This document shows, piece after piece, positions 1 to 7,782 of a DNA stretch of 26,997 bases. The notes beneath the pieces were generated by a model, which saw only the letters and a list, made by a program, of their open reading frames with translations, was not told the DNA's origin and ran no database searches. Origin of the DNA: REEB509 sp049314555 (GTDB taxonomy: Bacteria; Pseudomonadota; Alphaproteobacteria; Caulobacterales; Aquidulcibacteraceae); contig JBMOEW010000038.1 in the NCBI GenBank assembly GCA_049314555.1, positions 1 to 26,997 on the forward strand, read 5' to 3'. The number at the start of each line of letters is the position of its first letter. The first letter of the stretch is position 1. The position numbers were made by a program, and so were the translations under genes.

Positions 1-20
1 CCCCTTTCGCACGGGGGCTT
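1..20 (-). terminator. possible partial terminator hairpin downstream of yebC
   Basis: On the minus strand the last bases before the window edge read AAGCCCCC, an eight-base loop, then GGGG. This has the shape of the left arm, loop and start of the right arm of an AAGCCCC...GGGGCTT terminator, so the rest would lie outside the window. The bases up to 179 hold no gene I recognise. An open frame there has no recognisable motif. Confidence 0.3.
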
Positions 21-179
21 ACCCTCGATGTGGTCTGCCTACGGACCGCTTCGTCCCTAGGTTTTCCACCAAACCGTTCCACACCCTGAAGGGACAGCGC
101 TTCATCCCCGATGTCGGTGTGGATGAGCCCATTATGGGTCCGGCGACGCGACCGGGGATAAGTTTTGTGTGGGACGGGG

Positions 180-923
180 TTAGGCGTCGAGGGCGGCGAG
201 GGCTTCGTCCGACATTTCGAAGTTGGCATAGACGTTCAGCACGTCGTCCAAATCGTCCAGGACATCCAGCAAGCGCAGCAGGGTTTGTGCCGCTTCGCCT
301 TCGATCGGAATGGTGGTGCGCGGACGCCAGACGATCTTTGCCGCTGCTGCGGGGCCAAAGCGCGCCTCCAGGCCCTGCGCCACTTGCGACAGCGAGCCGA
401 TCGCGCAGGTCACGGCATGTTCTTCGCCTTCCAAGGCGCAATCATCCGCGCCCGATTCAATGGCTGCTTCCAGCATCGCGTTTTCTTCGGCCGCGCCCAG
501 GGGATAACGCACTTCGCCAACCTGATCCCACAGGAAGGACACAGAGCCGGTTTCGCCGAGGTTGCCGGCAAAGCGGGTGAAGGCGGCGCGGACTTCGCTG
601 GCGGTGCGGTTGCGATTGTCGGTGGCGGCTTCGACAATCACGCCAACGCCGCCGGGGCCAAAGCCCTCATAGCGCATTTCCACGAGGTCTTCGGCGCCGG
701 CACCGGTCGCTTTGTCGATCGCGCGTTGGATATTGTCTTTGGGCATGCTTTCGGCGCGGGCGGCGACGATGGCCCGCGAGAGGCGGGCGTTGGTGTCTGG
801 ATCGGCACCGTTTTTTGCCGCGACCTGGATTTCGCGCGCAAGCTTGGTAAACAGGGCGGCCTTCTTCTTATCGGCGGCACCTTTGCGGTGCATGATGTTT
901 TTGAATTTTGAATGGCCGGCCAT
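180..923 (-). CDS. yebC: YebC/PmpR family translation or transcription regulator
   Basis: A 247-residue protein, the usual length of the family. It opens with MAGHSKFKNIMHRKGAADKK, the hallmark N-terminus of YebC proteins, and continues with the conserved patch YEGFGPGGVGVIVEAATDN near residues 84-102. The family is cytosolic and DUF28-like. It has been described as a DNA-binding regulator and, more recently, as a factor that relieves ribosome stalling at proline stretches. The ATG is preceded by AAGAAGGGG about seven bases upstream. The gene lies 68 bases downstream of the folate cyclo-ligase gene on the same strand, so the two are probably transcribed together. In many bacteria yebC precedes ruvC; the window ends before that could be seen. 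Confidence 0.96.
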   Translation of the reverse strand: MAGHSKFKNIMHRKGAADKKKAALFTKLAREIQVAAKNGADPDTNARLSRAIVAARAESMPKDNIQRAIDKATGAGAEDLVEMRYEGFGPGGVGVIVEAATDNRNRTASEVRAAFTRFAGNLGETGSVSFLWDQVGEVRYPLGAAEENAMLEAAIESGADDCALEGEEHAVTCAIGSLSQVAQGLEARFGPAAAAKIVWRPRTTIPIEGEAAQTLLRLLDVLDDLDDVLNVYANFEMSDEALAALDA

Positions 924-991
924 TGCGGGCCCCTTCTTGGCTGTCAGCGGGAAATGGGGAGGCGGCTATTTAGCGGATAAGCGCTTTAGGC

Positions 992-1576
992 TCAACGGCG
1001 TCGGCAGCGGAAGGATTCGTGCTCGGTGACGATCCAGTCCAGGTGTTCGTCGAAGGGGCCAGTGGGGATCATCGGCATTTCCTGGGCTGCGAAGGCAAGG
1101 CCCACGGCAATCGCACCCATCGGCTTCAAGCGGGCCAAGATCCGATCATAGTGACCACCGCCCTGGCCAAGACGGCGGCCGTCTCTGTCGAAGGCCAAGA
1201 GCGGCACAAGGATCAAGCGCGGACTGATCGTTTGGGCATTTTCTGGCGGGCTTGGCACGCCAAACGCGTCGGCGGTGAGGGTGACGCCAGCTTGCCAGAG
1301 GTGAAACCGGGCGGGGCCCTGCCTCGTGCTCATGCGGGGCAGGGCAATCTGTGCGCCGGACTTGGAGAGGGCGGCCATCAGCACGCGGGGATCGAGCTCT
1401 GAGCCGACCGGCCAATACCCGCCGACAACGGGGCTCGGGGTGGCCAGTTCGAGAGGGAAGGTGTCCAGGATGCGCAGGGCTGCGTCTGGGGTATCTGCTT
1501 GCGCCTGGGCGCGGATCGCGCGCGCGGCGCGCCGGACCTGGGCTTTTTGGCCGTCGATGTCTGGCGCGGCGGTCAA
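992..1576 (-). CDS. 5-formyltetrahydrofolate cyclo-ligase
   Basis: This ATP-dependent enzyme converts 5-formyl-THF to 5,10-methenyl-THF in cytosolic one-carbon metabolism. The key evidence is the C-terminal motif LLAFDRDGRRLGQGGGHYDR, which matches the family signature around the nucleotide and folate site. The N-terminal KAQVRRAARAIRAQ is the usual opening helix. I chose the TTG start at 1576 because AGGAAAGG lies seven bases upstream and the family N-terminus begins just after it. The frame can be extended to a GTG at 1636, which would add 20 atypical residues. The gene lies directly downstream of the predicted 6S RNA. The same ssrS-ygfA/fau linkage occurs in enterobacteria and many other proteobacteria, and it supports both calls. 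Confidence 0.92.
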   Translation of the reverse strand: MTAAPDIDGQKAQVRRAARAIRAQAQADTPDAALRILDTFPLELATPSPVVGGYWPVGSELDPRVLMAALSKSGAQIALPRMSTRQGPARFHLWQAGVTLTADAFGVPSPPENAQTISPRLILVPLLAFDRDGRRLGQGGGHYDRILARLKPMGAIAVGLAFAAQEMPMIPTGPFDEHLDWIVTEHESFRCRRR

Positions 1577-1649
1577 ACGGCTGCCTTTCCTGGCGGGACC
1601 TGGGGCGCAACCAGGGAGAAAGCGGGTGGGCGGCACCGCTATGCGCCGT

Positions 1650-1793
1650 CGAGGCTGTTCACCCCCTCGGACCCTAGCAAGCTAAGGTGGGCGCCAGGTG
1701 CGTCAGGCCACAACCTGACACAGAGCCAGCTCCCGAGAGAAATGATACGGTCCCCGGGATGACAATGCTCAACGTACGGAGCAGGAACCGCCC
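1650..1793 (-). ncRNA. ssrS: 6S RNA (RNA polymerase-sequestering regulator)
   Basis: 6S RNA imitates an open promoter and binds the housekeeping RNA polymerase holoenzyme. On the minus strand a long interrupted rod can be folded. GGCGGTT near 1792-1786 pairs with AACAGCC at 1659-1653. CATCCC (1761-1756) pairs with GGGGTG (1665-1660), next to GGACC/GGTCC. A large central bubble follows; its 3' side can form the small hairpin TAGC-TT-GCTA. The rod then closes with GGGAGC/GCGCCC and an apical hairpin TCAGG-TTGTGG-CCTGA. The segment ACGCACCTGGCGCCCACCTT looks like that of alphaproteobacterial 6S RNAs as I remember them. The location just upstream of the folate cyclo-ligase gene is the classic one. 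The ends are estimates: the 5' end from the promoter, the 3' end from the pairing. Confidence 0.75.
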
Positions 1794-1799
1794 GAAACC

Positions 1800-1828
1800 A
1801 AGGTAAGGATTCTCCGCCGGCGGGGCAA
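1800..1828 (-). promoter_or_regulatory. candidate sigma-70 promoter of the 6S RNA
   Basis: On the minus strand TTGCCC (1828-1823) and TACCTT (1805-1800) are separated by exactly 17 bases. The start site expected about seven bases downstream, near 1793, coincides with the first base of the outer 6S stem predicted independently from pairing. Confidence 0.5.
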
Positions 1829-2015
1829 GACGGCGGATTTTGCTGCGGCGGATTTATCGGCGGGTTGCGGCGGGCGGGGGTGCGCGTTTTTGGCTGCCAT
1901 CCTCTCGTTAAAACCAGTAGCCACCCTTGCAAAACGCGGGCTAGTCTGGAGGTTGAGCCCGACATTAGATCGGTGCCGTAAACTGCTGGCCTGCGTGCTG
2001 GCTGGGAGGAAGCTT

Positions 2016-3341
2016 GTGACCGATCAGACCGCTCCTGCGCAGGGCGCAGCCGTGAAGGTGTCCGCCGATCCTGCCTATGCCAATTATGCGCTGGGCGTGT
2101 TGTTTGTGGTGATGCTGCTGAATTTTCTGGACCGCCAGATCATGGCGATCCTGGTGGAGCCGATCAAAGAAGATCTTGGCCTTAGCGATACCCAAGCTGG
2201 GCTGATGACGGGGCTGTCGTTTGCGCTGTTTTACACCACGCTTGGGGTGCCGATCGCCCTGATCGCAGATCGCTGGCATCGGCCGAAGGTGATCGGGATT
2301 TCGCTGGCGCTGTGGTCTGCGTTCACGGTGCTGTGCGGGCTTGCGACCAATTTCTGGCAGATGTTTGCGGCGCGGTTGGGCGTGGGCGTGGGCGAGGCAG
2401 GGTCTGGGCCGGCGTCGCACTCACTGCTTGCAAACCTCTTTCCACCGGAAAAGCGGGCCGGGGCGCTGGGCATTTATGGCATGGCGGTGCCCTTTGGGGC
2501 GTTCATCGCGTATGCCGCCGGCGGCTGGGTGGTGCAGAATTTTGACTGGCGGATGGCGTTTTTCTTGGCGGGGGTGCCCGGGCTTTTGTTTGCTTTGGTG
2601 GTTTGGTTCACGATCCGCGAGCCGCGCCCGCCGACACCTTTGTCTCAGGTTTTTAAGCCTGTGCCTGGCCAGCTCTCGTTCCTTGAGGCCTTTCGGGAAT
2701 TGGCGCTGAAGCCAACTTATTGGCAGCTGATTTTTGCCGGTGTGCTCGTGCAGTTCGTGGCGTATGGCTTTGCGGGCTTCCAGGTCAGCTATTTTGTGCG
2801 GGTGCATGGGATCGGGACGCCCGCCGGTGAGTGGGATTTCGCCACTATGGGCGTGGTGTTGGGCATCATGATCGGCGTTTCAGGGATGCTTGGGGCGTGG
2901 AGTGGCGGCTGGGTGGCAGACCGGGTACGCAAGTACGGCGTCAGTTGGACGCTGATCGTGCCGGCGATCATGATGGTTTTGTCTGTGCCGCTGTTTATCC
3001 TTGGATTGCACCAGGACAAGCCGATTTGGGCGGTGGTGCTGTTTGCGGCGCCGACGATCGCCGCCACGTTCTACTACGGGCCGACGTTTGCGGCGATCCA
3101 GCAGCTTGCGCGCGACGAGACGCGGGCGGTGGCGGTTTCTGTTTATCTGCTGATCGCGGGCCTTGCGGGGATGGGGCTTGGACCGGTTTTTGTGGGCGTT
3201 CTGTCTGACATGTTTGCCAAGCAGGGCAATAGCAGTGGCGATGCGCTGGTGTTGGCGATCTCGTTGTTGACGCTGTTCAACGCGTGGGCCGGCGTGCACT
3301 TTTTCCTGGCCGGGCGGGCGCTGCAGCGGATCCCTGGCTAA
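2016..3341 (+). CDS. MFS transporter, Spinster-like family
   Basis: A 441-residue inner-membrane transporter with about twelve hydrophobic segments. The first begins near residue 25 (ALGVLFVVMLLNFLDRQIMA). The cytoplasmic loop between helices 2 and 3 has the MFS motif A form ADRWHRPKVIG. GVGVGEAGSGPASHSLLANL followed by FPPEKRAGALGIYG is characteristic of the Spinster-like branch of proton-coupled carriers. The substrate is unknown. The GTG at 2016 was chosen because GGGAGGA lies five bases upstream (2004-2010). The frame is open back to 1890, but that extension resembles no MFS N-terminus and would run toward the divergent 6S promoter. The gene converges with rpoN, leaving only 22 bases between stops. 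Confidence 0.9.
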   Translation: MTDQTAPAQGAAVKVSADPAYANYALGVLFVVMLLNFLDRQIMAILVEPIKEDLGLSDTQAGLMTGLSFALFYTTLGVPIALIADRWHRPKVIGISLALWSAFTVLCGLATNFWQMFAARLGVGVGEAGSGPASHSLLANLFPPEKRAGALGIYGMAVPFGAFIAYAAGGWVVQNFDWRMAFFLAGVPGLLFALVVWFTIREPRPPTPLSQVFKPVPGQLSFLEAFRELALKPTYWQLIFAGVLVQFVAYGFAGFQVSYFVRVHGIGTPAGEWDFATMGVVLGIMIGVSGMLGAWSGGWVADRVRKYGVSWTLIVPAIMMVLSVPLFILGLHQDKPIWAVVLFAAPTIAATFYYGPTFAAIQQLARDETRAVAVSVYLLIAGLAGMGLGPVFVGVLSDMFAKQGNSSGDALVLAISLLTLFNAWAGVHFFLAGRALQRIPG

Positions 3342-3363
3342 ACTTGGGCTGCGGGCGAAGGCG

Positions 3364-4833
3364 TTAGAGGGCGCGGGCCAAGCGGCGCTTGCGTTCCACC
3401 GAGGAGGGGATGCGCAGGCTTTCGCGATATTTTGCGACCGTGCGACGGGCGATGTCGACGCCGGCTTCCCGCAGGATTTCCACGATCCGATCGTCGGAGA
3501 GGATGTCCATCGCGGACTCACCATCGATCATGGATTTGATGCGATGGCGCACGGCTTCGGCGCTGAACGCTTCGCCGCCATCAGAAGCAGCAATCGAGGC
3601 GGTGAAGAAGTACTTCAACTCAAACATGCCGCGCGGGGTGGCCATGTATTTGTTGGAGGTGACGCGGCTGACGGTGCTTTCGTGCATGTCGATCGCGGTG
3701 GCGACGGTCTTGAGGTTCAAAGGCCGCAGGTGCGCCACGCCAAAGGCGAAGAACGCATCTTGTTGACGCACGATCTCCCGCGACACCTTCAGGATGGTTT
3801 TGGCACGCTGGTCCAGGCTTTTGACCAACCAGCTCGCATTGGCCGCGCATTCTGAAACGAAGGCCTTGTCTGTTTCGTTGCGGGCGCTTGCGGCGACGCG
3901 GGCGTGATAGCGCTGATTCATCAGCACTTTTGGCAGCGCGTCAACGTTTAGCTCCACGTGCCAGCCGCCATCGGAGGCGGGACGCACAAAGACGTCGGGG
4001 GCGACCGTCAGAGCTGGGCCACCGCCGAAGGCAGCGCCAGGTTTGGGGGTGAGGGAGCGGATCTCGCCGATCATTTCGGTGAGGTCTTCGCGGTCAACGC
4101 CGCAGAGCGCCATCAGCTTATCAAACTGCGCCCGCGCCAGGAGTTCCAAGTTCTGGATCAAGACCTGCATGGCGGGGTCGTAGCGGTCGCGGTCTTTCAG
4201 CTGGATCGCCAGGCATTCGGCGAGGTCGCGGGCCATGACGCCGACTGGCTCAAAGCCCTGCATCACGGCAAGGACCCGTTCTACTTGCGCTTGCGGGCAG
4301 CCCAAACGCTCGGCCACCTCCAGGACGCGACCGCGGAAATAGCCGGCTTCGTCCATCTCATCGAGCAGCACACCGGCGATCAAGCGATCAGCGGCGGGCA
4401 GGGCCGCGCGCATCAGCTGGCCTTCCAGGTGCTCGGCGAGGCTAACGTCTTGTTTCGCGCTCGATTCCAGATCTGGCATATCCTCCAAGGACTTGCCAGA
4501 GCCAGCTTTGGACCAATCGGTGAGGGGCTGGGCACCGGCGTCGATCAGATCGCCTGCGCTCATGTCTGGGTTGAGGCATTCCGCGTCCACATCAAGGCCG
4601 CCATCGGCGTCTGCCGGCGGGCGATTTTCTTGAATGACGCCGGTTTCTTCGCGGGCCACAGCCTCTTCAGAGCCTTCTTGGCGCTCCAAGAGGGGGTTGC
4701 GCTCCAGCTCGGTCTCGATGAATTCGGCAAGTTCGATGTTGGACAGTTGAAGCAGCTTGATGGCCTGCTGCAGCTGGGGGGTCATGACCAGGGACTGGCC
4801 CTGGCGCATCTCTAAACGGGGTGCAAGTGCCAT
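3364..4833 (-). CDS. rpoN: RNA polymerase sigma-54 factor RpoN
   Basis: A 489-residue sigma-54 that directs RNA polymerase to -24/-12 promoters and needs AAA+ activators to open them. Region I is intact at the N-terminus: QSLVMTPQLQQAIKLLQLSN, then a helix ending in ETELERNPLLE. Residues about 50-120 are the acidic, variable region II. The core-binding part follows, then a helix-turn-helix around HESTVSRVTSNKYMATPRG. The RpoN box ARRTVAKYRE, which reads the -24 element, sits about 27 residues from the end. All domains look complete. The gene starts 12 bases after lptB on the same strand, the common lpt-rpoN arrangement in proteobacteria. The usual downstream hpf and ptsN are absent, because a convergent transporter gene follows. 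Confidence 0.97.
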   Translation of the reverse strand: MALAPRLEMRQGQSLVMTPQLQQAIKLLQLSNIELAEFIETELERNPLLERQEGSEEAVAREETGVIQENRPPADADGGLDVDAECLNPDMSAGDLIDAGAQPLTDWSKAGSGKSLEDMPDLESSAKQDVSLAEHLEGQLMRAALPAADRLIAGVLLDEMDEAGYFRGRVLEVAERLGCPQAQVERVLAVMQGFEPVGVMARDLAECLAIQLKDRDRYDPAMQVLIQNLELLARAQFDKLMALCGVDREDLTEMIGEIRSLTPKPGAAFGGGPALTVAPDVFVRPASDGGWHVELNVDALPKVLMNQRYHARVAASARNETDKAFVSECAANASWLVKSLDQRAKTILKVSREIVRQQDAFFAFGVAHLRPLNLKTVATAIDMHESTVSRVTSNKYMATPRGMFELKYFFTASIAASDGGEAFSAEAVRHRIKSMIDGESAMDILSDDRIVEILREAGVDIARRTVAKYRESLRIPSSVERKRRLARAL

Positions 4834-4845
4834 CCTGATGCCCCG

Positions 4846-5619
4846 TTAATGACTGTCGAACCGTTCCCCCAGGTAGGTCTCGCGCACGGCTGGATTGTTG
4901 AGGACCTCGTTTGGAGTGCCCTCGAACAAAACCCCACCATCAAACATGATCGCGGCACGATCGACGATTTCCAAGGTCTCGCGGACGTTGTGATCGGTGA
5001 TCAGAATGCCAAGTCCTCTTTGCTTGAGGAACAAGATCAGGTCGCGAATATCGCTGATGGCGAGGGGGTCGATGCCGGCGAAAGGCTCGTCGAGAAGCAT
5101 GAAGGAAGGCCGTGTGGCCAGGGCGCGCGCGATCTCTACACGTCGGCGTTCGCCACCCGAAAGCGCTCCGCCTGGAGCGTCTCGCAGGTGGTCGACCCGC
5201 AGATCATGCAGCAGTTGATCAACAGCTTCCTTGCGTTTAGCCCGGTTGGGCTCGACCATTTCGGCCACGCACATCACGTTTTCTTCGACGGAGAGACCAC
5301 GGAAGATAGATGGCTCCTGGGGGAGGTAGCCAACACCCAATCTTGCCCGTTGATACATAGGCAGGCCGGTGACGTCTTGGCCGTCAATGGTGATCTGCCC
5401 GGTATCCACGCGTACAAGCCCTGTGATCATGTAGAAGCAGGTGGTTTTACCTGCGCCGTTAGGGCCCAACAGGCCGACGATCTCCCCCTGGCGCAGATCG
5501 AGACTGACGTCTCGTACGACCTGACGGCCGCGATATCCCTTTGCCAGGTGGCGTGCCGAAAGGCCTTCACCGAATGATGAATGCTGTTCGGGTCGGTTTG
5601 ATGCACCCTGATTGGTCAT
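4846..5619 (-). CDS. lptB: LPS export ABC transporter ATP-binding protein LptB
   Basis: A 257-residue cytosolic ATPase that drives lipopolysaccharide extraction from the inner membrane with LptF, LptG and LptC. Walker A is GPNGAGKTT (near residue 54). The signature is LSGGERRRVEIARAL. Walker B is FMLLDEPFAGIDP, and the switch histidine lies in LITDHNVRETL. The text LLGPNGAGKTTCFYMITGLV is typical of LptB rather than of other ABC proteins. The first 20 or so residues are a short non-conserved extension. The ATG at 5619 has GAAGGGC just upstream. It lies between lptA and rpoN on the same strand. No lptF or lptG is visible here; they are usually encoded elsewhere. Confidence 0.97.
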   Translation of the reverse strand: MTNQGASNRPEQHSSFGEGLSARHLAKGYRGRQVVRDVSLDLRQGEIVGLLGPNGAGKTTCFYMITGLVRVDTGQITIDGQDVTGLPMYQRARLGVGYLPQEPSIFRGLSVEENVMCVAEMVEPNRAKRKEAVDQLLHDLRVDHLRDAPGGALSGGERRRVEIARALATRPSFMLLDEPFAGIDPLAISDIRDLILFLKQRGLGILITDHNVRETLEIVDRAAIMFDGGVLFEGTPNEVLNNPAVRETYLGERFDSH

Positions 5620-5681
5620 ATGCCCTTCGTCGCGCTAAGAATTCGTGAAATGGGCCGTGAAATCGCACGCGTTAGCGCGCG

Positions 5682-6221
5682 TTAACCGCCATTGGCGGGC
5701 GAGCGGCGATTTTGCGGGTTTACAACGCCTTGGACGCGCCGGCCGGGCTGGGCGCGAACGGTGGTGCTGCCGGTGGCGACTTGAAGAACCAAGGTTTGGC
5801 CGCGGATCACGTTGTCTTCATTGGTGACAATGACGTTGCCGGTGAAGGTGACTGTGTCTGAGGCCGTTTCATAGACGGCGCGATCGCCGCGGGCCTGTTG
5901 CAGGGGGCGCACGTAGTACACGTCCCCTTCGGCAATCATGCGTTCGATGTCGTTGGAGCCGACTCCAGAGGTGGCACCGCCTGAGCCTGCGGCGAATATC
6001 ATGGTGAGGCGATCGGCGCGCAGGCGGGTGTCGCCTTGAAGCACGTCCACATCGCCGGTGAGAACCAGCTGGCTGGCGTCCTGGGAATATTCGAGATTGT
6101 CTGCGCTATAAGAAATCGGGCCGCCGTTCTCGGCGAGCTGGGCTGAGGCCGGCGTTGCCACCAGCGCCAGCATCGCGACTGTCAGGGCGAGGGCCGCCAT
6201 TGGGGTGCGGGAACTTGCCAT
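5682..6221 (-). CDS. lptA: periplasmic LPS-bridge protein LptA
   Basis: A 179-residue OstA-domain protein that forms the periplasmic bridge carrying LPS from LptC to LptD. A signal peptide is clear: MASSRTPMAALALTVAMLAL, then VATPASA, with cleavage expected after ASA near residue 27. The mature part has the beta-jellyroll pattern, for example YSADNLEYSQDASQLVLTGD and later SDTVTFTGNVIVTNEDNVIR. The ATG at 6221 was chosen for its GAGGAGAG Shine-Dalgarno sequence and the signal peptide; the frame is open upstream to 6581, but that extension overlaps lptC. The gap to lptC is 34 bases and to lptB 62 bases. The latter contains the 8-base sequence CGTGAAAT twice in direct orientation. Confidence 0.94.
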   Translation of the reverse strand: MASSRTPMAALALTVAMLALVATPASAQLAENGGPISYSADNLEYSQDASQLVLTGDVDVLQGDTRLRADRLTMIFAAGSGGATSGVGSNDIERMIAEGDVYYVRPLQQARGDRAVYETASDTVTFTGNVIVTNEDNVIRGQTLVLQVATGSTTVRAQPGRRVQGVVNPQNRRSPANGG

Positions 6222-6255
6222 CGCGGTTCTCTCCTCAGGCCCACAGGGGCGGATG

Positions 6256-6957
6256 TTACGGCGCCGGAACAGGCGGGGCGGACTCTTGTGGTGCGGCGGC
6301 GGGTTGAGCGGGGCGACCCCGTTCCGGCAGGACGCCGCGCACATTGCCGCGGAACACAAAGCGTCCGCCATCGGTGTACAACTCATAGGCGTCAGCGCGG
6401 ACAACGCCAAGGGGGCCGTCGCCGATGATCTCAGCGTTGCCCCGCAGGACGCGGTTTTCCACATCAATATCAGCGTTTTGACTGGTGAAGCGGTTGCCGC
6501 TGCCATCGGTGAAGGTGACGCCGCCCGTGAGGTTGATGTGGCCGGCGGCGGCGTCATAGGCACCGCTGGGCGCCAAAACAATGCGGCCGGAGGTCTCGCG
6601 GTAGACCGGCGCGTTCAGGGAAATTGGGCCATCGTTAGGGCCATCGCGGGAGGCGTCGTCGGCGGTGAGTTGGAAGGTGGCGTCTTGATCCAGGCGGCCG
6701 GTGAAGCGGGGCTGGACCATGGTGATGCTGGCGGTGGCTTCGGCGGGGCGCTGAAAGGTAAAGCCGCCGGCCATCGAATATGCCGTGGTGTAGACAAAGA
6801 CAGACGCCAACGATGCCGCCGCCAAGCCCACAAAAACAAAGCGCATGGTGTGCACAAGGCGCGAGCGCGCGTTGGCCTGCTTCAAGGACAAGCGGCGCGA
6901 AGGCCCCCAGCCGGCAGCCGTGGCCGGCAGGCTAGAGGTGGCGGTGGCGGTCGTCAT
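6256..6957 (-). CDS. lptC: LPS export protein LptC
   Basis: A bitopic inner-membrane protein of 233 residues that receives LPS from LptB2FG and hands it to LptA. A single membrane segment, MRFVFVGLAAASLASVFVYT, lies at residues about 38-57 after a basic cytosolic tail. A periplasmic beta-rich domain follows (GHINLTGGVTFTDGSGNRF, NADIDVENRVLRGNAEIIG), which is LptC-like. The C-terminus is rich in proline and alanine. I chose the ATG at 6957; the frame extends to 7026 with residues that do not look conserved. The Shine-Dalgarno sequence is weak for either start. The gene is first in the lptC-lptA-lptB-rpoN run, about 100 bases downstream of nrnC. Confidence 0.88.
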   Translation of the reverse strand: MTTATATSSLPATAAGWGPSRRLSLKQANARSRLVHTMRFVFVGLAAASLASVFVYTTAYSMAGGFTFQRPAEATASITMVQPRFTGRLDQDATFQLTADDASRDGPNDGPISLNAPVYRETSGRIVLAPSGAYDAAAGHINLTGGVTFTDGSGNRFTSQNADIDVENRVLRGNAEIIGDGPLGVVRADAYELYTDGGRFVFRGNVRGVLPERGRPAQPAAAPQESAPPVPAP

Positions 6958-7056
6958 GCGCAAACGGTTTCCATCGTGGCACGGTCTTAGGCCGGGCAGC
7001 GGGGCAGAAGCAAGGCGCCAGGGCATTTCGCACGGGGGAGGGAACGGACCTGGCGT

Positions 7057-7713
7057 CTAGCTGTGCGCGAAAATATCCACCGGTTCCCAGCCTGCCAGAT
7101 CGAGGGCTGCGCGCGACGGCAGGAAGGAAAAACAGGCCTGCGCCAAATGCACGCGGCCTTCACGCTCCAAAATCGCATCCAGTTTTGCGCGCAGTTCATG
7201 CAGGTGCAGCACATCGGATGCGGCATAGGCGATCTGTGCGTCGGTGAGGTCTGGTGAGCCCCAGTCAGAGCTTTGGCTTTCCTTGGAGAGATCGCGGGAG
7301 AGCAGCTCCTTCACGACATCCTTGAGGCCGTGCTTATCGGTGTAGGTGCGGGCGAGCTTGGAGGCGATCTTGGTGCAATACACCGGCACGCAGCTGGCCC
7401 CCAAATCGCGGGCGATCATGGCGATGTCGAAGCGACCAAAGTGAAACAGTTTCAAGCGCTCTTGGTCTGACAGCAGCGCCTTCAAGTTTGGCGCGTCATA
7501 CGTGGCGCGGTCGAGCTGAACGAGGTGGGCTTCGCCGCCGCCATCGGAGATCTGGACCAGGCAAAGCCGGTCGCGGGTGAGTGAAAGGCCCATGCTTTCG
7601 CAGTCCACTGCCACAGGGCCATTGAACACGACATCGGAGGGGAGGTCGCCCCTGTGCAGGAAAACCTGCACATTGCGGCCATCGACGGTGAGGGAAAGCT
7701 TGCGAATTGCCAT
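7057..7713 (-). CDS. nrnC: NrnC-type DEDDy 3'-5' exoribonuclease (nanoRNase C)
   Basis: At 218 residues this is an RNase D-like exonuclease domain without the HRDC domains of full-length RNase D. That architecture, with the end LAGWEPVDIFAHS and the middle CTKIASKLARTYTDKHGLKD, matches alphaproteobacterial NrnC, which degrades diribonucleotides and replaces Orn. Catalytic residues are visible. Exo I is AVDCES (D37, E39). Exo II is LFHFGRFDIAMI. Exo III is IAYAASDVLHL, with the Y-x3-D spacing of DEDDy enzymes. NrnC works in the cytosol at the end of mRNA decay and of pGpG removal. The start is the ATG at 7713; the frame continues upstream to a TTG at 7749 without support. Confidence 0.92.
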   Translation of the reverse strand: MAIRKLSLTVDGRNVQVFLHRGDLPSDVVFNGPVAVDCESMGLSLTRDRLCLVQISDGGGEAHLVQLDRATYDAPNLKALLSDQERLKLFHFGRFDIAMIARDLGASCVPVYCTKIASKLARTYTDKHGLKDVVKELLSRDLSKESQSSDWGSPDLTDAQIAYAASDVLHLHELRAKLDAILEREGRVHLAQACFSFLPSRAALDLAGWEPVDIFAHS

Positions 7714-7782
7714 GGCCGGGCTTCTCGCGCGATGGGGAGGGGCGGTCAAGGCTGTTGGCGCAGGTGGCGGGCGGCGGCCTTC

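Noticed and set aside
165..911. Long plus-strand frame antisense to yebC
   Set aside because: It is the shadow of yebC in GC-rich DNA: alanine- and glycine-rich text without motifs, while the minus-strand frame is a clear family member.
3958..4815. 285-codon plus-strand frame inside rpoN
   Set aside because: It is antisense to the conserved sigma-54 gene and shows no recognisable domain or ribosome site.
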